64,000 nucleotides of DNA from Albula goreensis (lineage: Eukaryota > Chordata > Actinopteri > Albuliformes > Albulidae). Where the stretch lies: assembly GCA_022829145.1 (NCBI GenBank), contig CM040741.1, positions 45,750,180-45,814,179 of the forward strand. Reading direction: 5' to 3'. Of this stretch, positions 24,501-32,300 are shown piece by piece (the first letter of the stretch is position 1; every line of letters starts with the position of its first letter). Made by a program: the position numbers and the translations under genes. Below the pieces are notes generated by a model, which had not been told where the DNA came from, made no database searches, and was given only the letters and a program-made list of their open reading frames with translations.

Positions 24501-27435
24501 CCCCCACTCCAGTTTTGTGTTCCCACATGGATTTGTGCCTCTGGCGAGCCCTTCAGAATTTTGCAAGCTGTGCTAGTAATCTCCAGAGCAGTCCACATGC
24601 CAAGCAGGATTCCCCTTCTAACCATTCTGGGGCATTTTCACTGTATTTGTTGTGATAACATCATGAGTACTGAAAACTTCCACTTCAAGGTACAATATTT
24701 TTCCCTCCCCACAACAGCCTATTAGCCTAAACGGCCATTGTACATTCATTATAATACGTAATATGCAACACTGTCAAACAACCTTAGACTTAAGCAGAAA
24801 TAATCTTGATTGTCATTATGGATGTTGAATCTACATTAGACCACTAGACTACAATTTGGTGGGATAATAAAAATCCAAATCATTTCACAAGGCTTGATAG
24901 AGCTTAAAATGATTGAACTGTGCATATTCACACAGTTTCAACATTTACCCTTTCTACTTCCAAAGATTTAGACGCAGCAGACAAGTCCTAGGATAAACAA
25001 GCACCACAATCTAGGCCAATTTCTTACAAAACTAACCATCTACTAATCTTGATCAAAGGAGTGAAATAGTACCATTTATCTGGTTTCAAACAGATATAGT
25101 GTATGTTCATGCAAGAAAAAGACATCTGCATGTTGATTAACCTTAGTTCTGTTTTCTTTAAGTGATACAGATGTTTTGGCAATGCATTTTGAGAACCATG
25201 AATTGATAAGCAGTGCAACACCTAATCATATGGTGTGTGTTTCAAAAACACAGCTCTCTTTGGGCAATCATTCACTAAGTGCTCTCTTACCATATCATAT
25301 ACTGGTATGGCAGTTCAAGCATTGATTGGGCCCATACAAAAATCATACTGAGGAAGAAGTCAGGATAAGCAAAATAAATAAATAAAAATAAACTTCAGTG
25401 AAGTCTCCCACTATAAATGTAATTGCTCAAATAAGGTATTTAGACAGGACACCACGTACACAGGTTTTGAAACAATCCCCTCAAGTCACTTATTCAAGCT
25501 TAATATTATAAACAGTAATGATTATCAGTATGGTTCATGAATATTGCACTGTTTAAGAACACTAGGTTTGATGGTAGCCTGGATAGTGTAATATGGATTG
25601 TACTACATACCACGTCCCCACTCTGGCCTGATTTGCAAACAGTGCAAGACAAATTACCTGTTGCTGACAATGAAAGTGTGCTGCTCCACTCTGTTGTTTG
25701 CTCAGGGCAATGCTGCAATGTTTAAAACCACTGAAGTTTCCAATGTCCATGTGCCATGCCCACCCCACTGGTAAAGCCAGCTTTATATGATTGTAAATGG
25801 GATATACTTTAAACCACAATATGTATTTTGGGTGTATACACATGACAAAATAATATAAGTTACTCTGACATACAAGATTATTTTAATATTATTTGTTTTG
25901 TTTATTAGTTGTTGAGACCAAAAGAGGCTGGGGAAAAAGGGTTCAGAACCACTTAACGCTGATGTGAAGCAACAACAGAACTGAAGACATGAGACCAGTT
26001 GACTTATTTGAACATGCTGCAGTGTGTCTTTCTTGAGCAAGTAATCACTCACCTATACACATTGTAAACTGAAATTGGTATACATGGGGTAATATTTAGT
26101 TAATCAGAGAAACTAAGTTAAGTGTTTTGAAAACATAAAATCGTAACATACGTCAGCTGGCTTGACACCAAAACCCATGGTCAACCAATACAACTTCATC
26201 CTTGTTGAACTGTAGTGGTGGTCAAACGAAAACTTCAAATGTAGACGTATTACCTTATGTATTATGAGATTAATTATTTTATAACATTTCATTAACAACT
26301 GTTAGCCAAGTACTCGTATTCAGTGGTTTAAAAAAAAAAAAAAACATACCACAGCATTTTCCATCCAGTTAAGCAAGCTATTCCCTGTACAAAAGATTCC
26401 ACCAGGGAGGGTGGAGCATGTTGACATGTCATCAAATCCAACACGAAACAATTAGCTAGTCGGTACTCACTCGTTCACTCTTATTTCCATATTTATGTGT
26501 TAACAGCTCTAGTATGTCCTTTACAGTTTCCCCACACTGTATCTCCTACGAATGTTGCCAAATATTTTCATTAACGTCAAACTCATGGACATAGGCAATT
26601 CACAAACAATCAAATCACCAACTTACACGAGTCTAGACACATTAGCTAAGGTTAGCTATTAGCGTCGCTAGCCAATAATAACATTAGCCAAAACTCTGAA
26701 ATGATTTCGTAGCTAGCATACTTAAAATGATGTATACGTTTAGTTACAGACTGTTTACTAATGCTTGAAAAACTTTCAAGACAAGCTTCACAAGTTGCAA
26801 ACTTAAGTCTAGTGACATTATGAAATATGGAAAGAGGAAGGAAAGCGACCAAGACAGGAAACCAGGCCAGTAGCTCAAGCTAACTCGAATAGCGGTATTT
26901 CTACTTCAAGGAGGGATAAAATGTTACATCAACTACTTAACAGTTGTACAGGGTTTTTCCGTGCGTATTATGACGCCTGACATATTCTTCTGACACATTC
27001 CATTTCCTAACTGTTAAAATCTAAACCCACCAAAAATTAAGGTCAGTATCAAAGCGATAGCTAACGGTATATAACTGCTTACACCCCTGCTGGCTAACGT
27101 TAGCTAGTCAGCCAGTTAGCTACAGTGCTATCTCACCGCGTTCGAATCGGATGATGTCGGCGAAGGGATGGGGGTGGCAAACGCTATCGGTAGCATGCCA
27201 GCGAGGCAAGTAACTTGCATAAACAAATGTTTATGTTAGCTAACTACTAATAGTCACAATCTGACTGGCAGCGTCCCAGCGGACGCTTACGAGGATTGCG
27301 TGAGACTCAGGCATTTCTTCTTTTTTGATTTATCCCACAAATTAACCAGCGTCAGCTAACTGGAACATAAATACTCACCCATGTCAAGAGGCTTTCGCAC
27401 AGTTCCACCCGATCCACAGACTCCAAAGTACTCAT
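481..27435 (-). CDS. hook3: hook3, Hook microtubule-tethering protein 3 (5' part of gene, continues beyond left edge)
   Basis: Spliced minus-strand gene. Coding exons: 27435-27379, 11631-11546, 11184-11112, 10516-10466, 9159-9027, 8401-8334, 8190-8128, 7902-7819, 3373-3210, 2136-1996, 1472-1271, 1143-1033, 565-481. All junctions are GT/AG and phases join exactly, giving about 439 residues of a family usually near 720. Residues 1-160 form the Hook domain (ESLLTW, DNWRLK, GILDYNHE, CAVNCEQKQ), which in this family binds dynein light intermediate chain. From about residue 165 the chain is coiled coil (AKEE-type heptads, YKKKLEDLGDLRRQVKLLEE), the dynein/dynactin-contacting rod. The C-terminal cargo region (FTS/FHIP binding) is not in the window. 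Identification as HOOK3 rather than HOOK1 or HOOK2 rests on near-identity to human HOOK3 in exons 5-13 and on the RNF170 neighbour. The start is the ATG beginning MSTLESVDRVELC, aligned with the human N-terminus. Intron 1 is 15.7 kb. Confidence 0.96.
1033..1143 (-). CDS. hook3: hook3 exon 12
   Basis: 111 nt, phase 0-0, encoding VVELQNRLSEESKKADKMEF then EYKRLKEKVDSLQKEKD. Acceptor ACTTCAG, donor GTAAAG. Confidence 0.96.
1271..1472 (-). CDS. hook3: hook3 exon 11
   Basis: 202 nt encoding HSSDKVSKLEGMVESYKKKL, then EDLGDLRRQVKLLEEKN and NTVSLEEELRKANTAKGQLE. Continuous coiled coil, nearly identical to human HOOK3. Donor GTATAC. Confidence 0.97.
1996..2136 (-). CDS. hook3: hook3 exon 10
   Basis: 141 nt encoding LEASKDDYRIRCEELEKEIV onward to LKDEMDVL, a coiled-coil block. 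The donor is a weak GTGCGA, yet phase and the human exon boundary both require it. Confidence 0.95.
2137..3209. other. hook3 intron 9
   Basis: About 1.1 kb. The 2250-2740 part is GC-richer than its neighbours but shows no conserved reading frame. Nothing else was recognised. Confidence 0.75.
3210..3373 (-). CDS. hook3: hook3 exon 9
   Basis: 164 nt encoding VAALQEEKGSLLAENQILME, the linker SDSIEDLNSPAGRRHLQLQ, then LEQLQEETF. Acceptor CTGTAG, donor GTATGG. The last Arg codon is split AG/A with exon 10. Confidence 0.96.
5970..6205 (+). repeat. degraded teleost interspersed repeat
   Basis: The left part, agcaaatgatcttatccaaa, resembles the very common fish motif gcagacgcttttatccaaag. The right part (tgggaacggaaccc, then tacgagccatgatc and accattacac) resembles that repeat's tail, in which an 'aatcgaaccc' box precedes a 'gttacgagccc' box. 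The family name is uncertain and the copy is old. Confidence 0.55.
7021..7039 (-). promoter_or_regulatory. pyrimidine tract just downstream of the putative cassette exon
   Basis: On the minus strand this reads CTTTTTCTTCTCTTCTTTG, starting 7 bases after the donor. It contains U-rich and UCUU/CUCUU words, which are known TIA1 and PTBP1 binding preferences. The role is inferred. Confidence 0.4.
7047..7109 (-). CDS. hook3: putative hook3 cassette exon (8a), 21 residues of coiled coil
   Basis: A 63-nt open segment on the hook3 strand between exons 8 and 9, phase 0 at both ends, reading AYLVQEERDRLRLEYIELEE plus R. It is preceded by a pyrimidine-rich acceptor (CTCTCCACTCTGCCTTGCTTTGAAG on the minus strand, in two blocks) and followed by GTAAAT. 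The residues are strongly helical with V4, L11 and L18 in one heptad position and A1, R8 and Y15 in the other. Inclusion would add exactly three heptads without breaking frame or register. Human HOOK3 and HOOK1, as I know them, pass directly from HELDMQ to VAALQ/VTTLQ, so this would be an optional exon. Real splicing is inferred. Confidence 0.6.
7176..7205 (-). promoter_or_regulatory. pyrimidine tract upstream of the putative cassette exon
   Basis: A 30-base pure CT tract on the minus strand (CTCTTTCTCTCCC type), 67 bases upstream of the acceptor. It may be a splice-silencer (PTBP1-type) array or simply a low-complexity repeat. Confidence 0.35.
7819..7902 (-). CDS. hook3: hook3 exon 8
   Basis: 84 nt, phase 0-0, encoding the start of coiled coil 1 (LKKTVEELNDALATKEEIAQ then RCHELDMQ). 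Acceptor CTCACCAG, donor GTTGGA (weak). Confidence 0.96.
8128..8190 (-). CDS. hook3: hook3 exon 7
   Basis: 63 nt, phase 0-0, encoding LMSKETPVMAGNDSYVDLDR-Q. It matches the human LMSKESPVSAGNDAYVDLDR segment at the junction of Hook domain and coiled coil. Confidence 0.96.
8334..8401 (-). CDS. hook3: hook3 exon 6
   Basis: 68 nt encoding EYIQTIMMEESVQHVVMTAI-QE. It lacks one Met of the MMM found in human. Phase 1 in, phase 0 out, donor GTATAC. This is the helix that precedes the coiled coil. Confidence 0.96.
9027..9159 (-). CDS. hook3: hook3 exon 5
   Basis: 133 nt encoding VLGQQINDFTLPDVTLIGEH followed by the segment through CAVNCEQKQ. This is the C-terminal half of the Hook domain and is almost invariant between fish and human. 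Ends in phase 1 before GTGTGT. Confidence 0.97.
10466..10516 (-). CDS. hook3: hook3 exon 4
   Basis: 51-nt exon encoding VSNLKKILKGILDYNHE, nearly identical to human HOOK3. It is flanked by TTTTAG and GTAAGA and is phase 0 at both ends. Confidence 0.96.
10971..10996 (+). repeat. TTAC simple repeat
   Basis: Tandem ttac/tact units within hook3 intron 3, partly degenerate. Confidence 0.8.
11112..11184 (-). CDS. hook3: hook3 exon 3
   Basis: 73 nt encoding DIVYFNDNWISRIKSEVGDN plus WRLK, the Hook-domain segment equivalent to human DPAYFDENWLNRIKTEVGDN. It is flanked by TTTTCAG and a GTATGA donor. The first base completes the split Ile codon. Confidence 0.95.
11546..11631 (-). CDS. hook3: hook3 exon 2
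   Basis: Encodes the start of the Hook domain (IQTFGVEAPCKTVEDL...VMAQILQK). It begins after CCTCAG and ends with AT before GTAAGT. The final Ile codon is split across the junction with exon 3. Confidence 0.96.
12632..12850 (-). other. unrecognised 72-codon open frame inside hook3 intron 1
   Basis: Reads VDIEDYFKIGFREIESYIKG and continues GNFKKQAGTKLAGIYET to a TAG. It is preceded by an acceptor-like TTGTCCAG. It has no match to Hook proteins or to a transposase that I recognise. It may be a transposon or pseudogene remnant, or chance. Confidence 0.2.
13444..13580 (+). repeat. teleost interspersed repeat ('tcctggagggcc...ggccttggaa' type)
   Basis: It shows the boxes tcctggagggccagagt, a run-on tggtttctttttaat, aaggccttggaaactcaagc and ttaagtacttaagcactgaa, in the order seen in a common fish repeat. 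Class uncertain, copy diverged. Confidence 0.45.
13602..13624 (+). repeat. CCCT simple repeat
   Basis: About five to six tandem tccc units within hook3 intron 1. Confidence 0.85.
27379..27435 (-). CDS. hook3: hook3 exon 1 (coding part)
   Basis: Encodes MSTLESVDRVELCESLLTW and ends in phase 0 before a GTGAGT donor. The end in LLTW matches the human exon 1 boundary. A pyrimidine-rich stretch ending TCTAG lies about 30 bases upstream of the ATG on the minus strand, so a 5' UTR intron is possible but unproven. Confidence 0.93.
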
Positions 27436-29206
27436 TGTAGGTAAATGAATCCACAATCTCAAGCTAGACAACAAGAAAACGTTATCCTTAAGACGATATC
27501 ACACACTAATAATAATAAAAAAACACAAGACGCCTGGATGGTTCAAAGACAAAGCGCAAGGAGAAGGTCTTAGTTTGACACAGCCACAACTGCCACACCT
27601 GTTTCACAATTCGTTATTTAAAATATCTTTCGCTTGATAAAAATGAATAACAATCTAACAAATAGTAATCATAAACAGCAACGGAGAGACTGACACAGCT
27701 TCTTCACCGGTTTCTCTCCCTCTCTTGCCTTCTCCTGAGTCTGTCGGGGTCCTACAGATGCCACCCAGCAGAATTAGGACAGCCCAATCCTTATAGACAC
27801 GACTTGCATATTTGACTTAATTAATTTTACATTGTGTATCAGTTATTTCGAAATATTTAAAATCGCGCGTAACGCACACAGATAATTTTATTTTCATACC
27901 AAAACAGAAGTAACAGGCGATATAAAAAGATAGCATACCCGAAGTGGTCCTCTGTACGAATCCGGAAATGGCTCGATGACTAATACCAATGGATAAAGAC
28001 AGGAAAGGCAGGTAGCTGAGAAAGTAGTAATTGCAAAGTTTTCCCGGATAATTCTGCTTTCAATACATTTAGGCGTTCCGCTTTAACACTGACAGATATG
28101 CAATTGTTCCTTCGTTTTGTTGGACATGTTGCGTCATGCTTTGCATATGCATCTTGCTAGTCAGAAACCTAGCATTATCCGAAGTTAGCAGGTAACCAAC
28201 TATGTTAGCTAGCTAGTTAACGTATTGTCTATCGTGTTGTAATGTAACGGTATTACTTATTCAGTTGTAGTTGATGTTAGTTGCACAGCTAGGTGACATT
28301 CTTGTTGGCTGTCAGTGTTGAAGGTTAGAATATTGTGTAGGGAGCCAGTTAGCTGTCTGTGCTGGGTAGCCAGCTAACCTTAGCTGAGATAGATTGGAGT
28401 TCTGGCTAAAGGCAAGTTGGGAGCTTGCTAACGCAAAGGAATAGTTAGGAAGGCATCAGTACAGTAACATACTGTTTTACATTCGTCTGAGGTAGCCAGT
28501 GCCAACTTGCTAGCTACTGTAACAAAGTGCATCAAACTTCTAAAAAATTTAAACTAGCTCACTATCAGTCAAACGTCGTTTGACTTGATGTCTTGTGATG
28601 TGAAGTTGACTCGATCAAACAATTCCACACGGAAAAGTGTGAACTTGCATCAAATACCTAAATATTTTCTGTAACATCATCTTAAAGTATTTAACGTAAT
28701 AAAACCGATTGCTCACTTTGGTTGCTTGCTAACTGGCTCTTGTACAAAACACAACTTATAGATAAAATTGGCGAGTATTCATGTTTCTGGGTTACTTTCT
28801 GTAGCTAAAATGACACAAGAGGTCAATTTACAATATCCAGTTTCAAAGTATATAAGCATTTTGGCATTATGGACCTTGTTTGAAACCAACATTGTTCCAG
28901 CGAATCATCCCTTGTATGTATTGCTCACCTTCATGCCTGTCAGACATGTAATCAGTGTGGATTTCTATTTCTCTCAGCTTTGTATCAGTTCATTAAGTCT
29001 GGACATAAAAACCTAATGAATTTTACTGCAGTTTCCTGTGTATGAGAATCAACTCTCAAAAGACTGCTTGCTTTCAGCCGCCAGCCTAGACGTACTGAAT
29101 AATTGCATCTGTTATCTTGAAGAATGGAGGCGTTATATGTAATGCCTATTAAAATGGCTAAGTTTTGTGTAACTTTACAGGCTCTGTCTCATTATGTTTT
29201 CCATAG
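27436..29206. promoter_or_regulatory. hook3/rnf170 head-to-head interval, presumed bidirectional promoter
   Basis: About 1.8 kb separates the divergent coding starts. It includes CCGGAAATGGC at 27962-27972, an ETS (GABPA) core abutting a YY1-like ATGGC, a combination typical of housekeeping bidirectional promoters. CpGs are scattered (for example aaatcgcgcgtaacgc near 27861), without a strong CpG island and without a clear TATA box. Non-coding first exons must lie here. Candidate donors are CAG|GTAACC near 28190 for rnf170 and CCG|GTGAAG near 27710 on the minus strand for hook3. Transcription start sites cannot be fixed from sequence. The same divergent pair exists in human. Confidence 0.75.
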
Positions 29207-29365
29207 GGGCAGGTTATGATACAGTGGAATGGACGAAAACCAGTGGGGGGAAGTGAACCCCATGCAAGATGAGGATTCGCTAATCGAGGGGGTTAGCAAT
29301 CCGGTTCTTGCTGTGGTCATACTGAGTACTACCTTTCTGGGTGGCCTGGCAGTTTTGCTTTGCAG
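29207..29365 (+). CDS. rnf170: rnf170 first coding exon (includes some 5' UTR; ATG at 29229)
   Basis: Begins after TTTTCCATAG. Encodes [20 protein letters not shown], then [20 protein letters not shown], the first membrane segment. Ends in phase 2 before GTAAAG. An out-of-frame ATG at 29216 starts an 18-codon upstream frame overlapping the main start. Confidence 0.93.
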
Positions 29366-32300
29366 GTAAAGACTCCTACTCATTGTACATTAATGTCTTT
29401 CCACACAAGTCATGTCTCAGGAGTAATTGTATTTAATGTTTGAGGCAGTTTTGACTGAAGAACTGTTTTGCAGAGTATTATTTATTAATAAACGTGATTT
29501 TTATTGGTGTTAAAAATATGACAAATATACTTGCTGCAATCAAAGTATAATGCATTGGAAACCCTTATCAGTGTTACCTGCTTTCTGCATACCTATAGAT
29601 GCAACATATACATATCTCACTCCTGCAGTTGCTGTTATTGACCCACAGGTCCATGGTGTCACCATAGAGTGTTACCTTATACTGGTGGCAATATTTTAAT
29701 ACACTTTTAGATGATCATTGATATTTTATAAGTTCTTTTTTAAAAGATTTTTTCAGAAACTCTTAGTTACTGTTAGTTTAATGCCAATGTCAGTAAGAAC
29801 ACATTTGCTTGTTTTATATCAGAAATGAGCAGCAAAACATCCACCCAGAGAACCAGGAACATGTGAGAATTGTCCGACAGCAGCTCCAGTCAGAGCAGGT
29901 ACATGCTCCATCCTTTTTGCTTGCAACTCGACGAATGTTTGTCATGTTGTAATGTTTAAACTGTAGAAGGAACTTGGATTAATATACCACAGCTTAATAA
30001 AGACACCTTTTCTTTGGGGCCGTTGACTGCTATCTTTTTGTTATGTAAAGCTAAACACCAATTTCCCCTCTTTAACAGAGAAATAAAACTGAACCTCCAA
30101 TGAGATCCTTCATATTGAATGAAAACAAAATGGAGCTGTATTGTTATTTTACAGAGTACACTTCTATGTGCCCCATATAGTCACAGTAACAGAGTTAGGT
30201 CTGTATGTTTTTTTTTTTTTTTTATTTGAACCATGGACCATACAGGTTGTCCCATTCCCAAATCATTAAATATAGTTGTTGTATATACATAGTGAAGGTT
30301 GAAAGATACTTTGCAAGCAGTCTAGACCCAGCTGGAAGACCCCTGTTAGCATGCAGATAGAAGATTTAAGATTGTATTGAATACTTCCTGCTATTGTTAT
30401 TGAGTTGCCTCCTCCATCTTTTGTTTTCCCGATCTTCCACAAGGATGCACCTGCACAACCCAGGCACCAATTTTACACAGACATGTCCTGTCCTGTCTGC
30501 TTACAGCAGGCTTCACTGCCCGTGGAGACCAACTGTGGTCACCTCTTTTGTGGTCAGTACATTTCCATGGTGTGATCTGCCAAATGTGAGGTGTTTTTTT
30601 TCTCCCTCTGTCACTTCATAAGTAGGCAACATTCTGCAAGTCCTACTACAGTAATAGTTACATATCTACTGATGTTTTTCATATGATAGAATCTTTTGGA
30701 GATGAAGAAGTGCAAAGACAGCCAATGATCATTTTTAATAGATTTTTTTAAATTGATAGTTTAGTTTTGACATATTGAAACAAACAGACATACTTTCATT
30801 CCTCTTCAAATCAGTCACTTAAATCCACTAAAATTCAAGTTATGGGTTGGGAGATCCTCATAGGCTATCATGAGCATTTTTCAGTTCATTAATTGAATTT
30901 CAGTTCATTTTTCAGCTCATTGAGTTTTGCATAGAAAAGGAATTGAACCCAACTGCAATAAAATTGTCTGCTATCGTCTGTCTCAGGAGGGCAGACTTCC
31001 TGTCTGAAGAAGGCCAGTCAAGACACTGGATGGCATTGTGCATTTATTTTGATGTTGTTTAACAATGTTTAACATTTAATTTGCATGTATCCATAATCAT
31101 ATCCATTTTTGTTCCAATGTGAAATAGTTGGTACAATTCTTAATCAGGTCTTGGAGTAGTTAAGGCACTAAAATCACCTTTTTAAAATATTGGTTTTGCT
31201 ACAATGACCAGGTGTCCACACTCTCTCTAAAGGCAGCATCAGCCTTAAAGCACATTACAGAAAATTAAAGCATTAATTGGTCCAATTGATCAAAATTCCA
31301 TGGATGTGAATACAGACCATGCATCATTTTTGGCACTCATCACTATTTCTGACATAATGTGGTCTTAAAAGTGTTAATCATCCTTTAACATCAAAAGTTT
31401 CTGATTATTATTATTCTGATTATTCTTCTGTTCACCTGTTGGCTCTGCATTTTTTCAGTATTCTGCTCTTCTCCTCTAGGCTCCTGCATCATTGCATACT
31501 GGAGGTATGGGTCCTGGCTTGGAGCGATAAACTGTCCCATCTGTAGACAAATGGTGAGATTTGGAAGCACAACTCTTAATTGACAAAGAGATAACCTTTC
31601 ATAGACCATATTCACAATGCTGTAATATTAATATGTAGACACCATTCACATGCGTAGTAGTATGTAGAAGCTGACTACATGCACAACACAGCTAGTGGGC
31701 ATTTTCTAGCGCTTACTGATATGATTTTTCCACTTTGTTTGTTGGGGTGGAGTATATTTTTTATATATATATAAAACTATATATATATAAAAAATAAAAC
31801 TATACTCCCATTACAACTGAGATCAAAAACACAACTGTATAGTGCATAAGTGATTAAAGGCATATAACGGTCACAAATCGACTCATACTGAAATGGAAGG
31901 CTATGATGTAAAGCTGTTTTCGGTTTGGTTTACAGGTGACCCTGCTGTTCCCGCTCTTCCACGAGGTCGACCCACCAAATCAGACACAGGATGGGCAGGT
32001 TGAGCCAGGACAGATCCTGCAGGATGTCAATGACTATAATCGGAGGTTTTCAGGACAGCCGAGATCTGTGAGTGCATCTTCTGTATCCCCTCTAACGCTG
32101 CTGATGGGACATTCTGCATGAAAAAGAATGCAAACTGTCCATAACATCACAGGTTTTTCTTGACTTCCCCACACTATACCACACTGAATATACAGTTAAG
32201 GTCAAAATTATTAGCCCCCCTTATGAAATCAAATAAAACCTTATCCTTCCAATGACATGGGCCATAACCTTAAGTGTTTATAGTTTGTGTGTGTCCACAA

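Larger units (their letters stand above)
11632..27378. other. hook3 intron 1 (15.7 kb)
   Basis: AT-rich intron without recognisable gene. Contents noted separately: an unrecognised open frame at 12632-12850 and a fish repeat at 13444-13580. Also seen are a CCCT simple repeat (13602-13624), an A-run at 18473-18499 and an A-run near 23643-23660. Stretches at 21066-21260 and 21673-21930 are GC-richer with open minus frames but match no family I know. They could be conserved noncoding elements. Confidence 0.7.
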
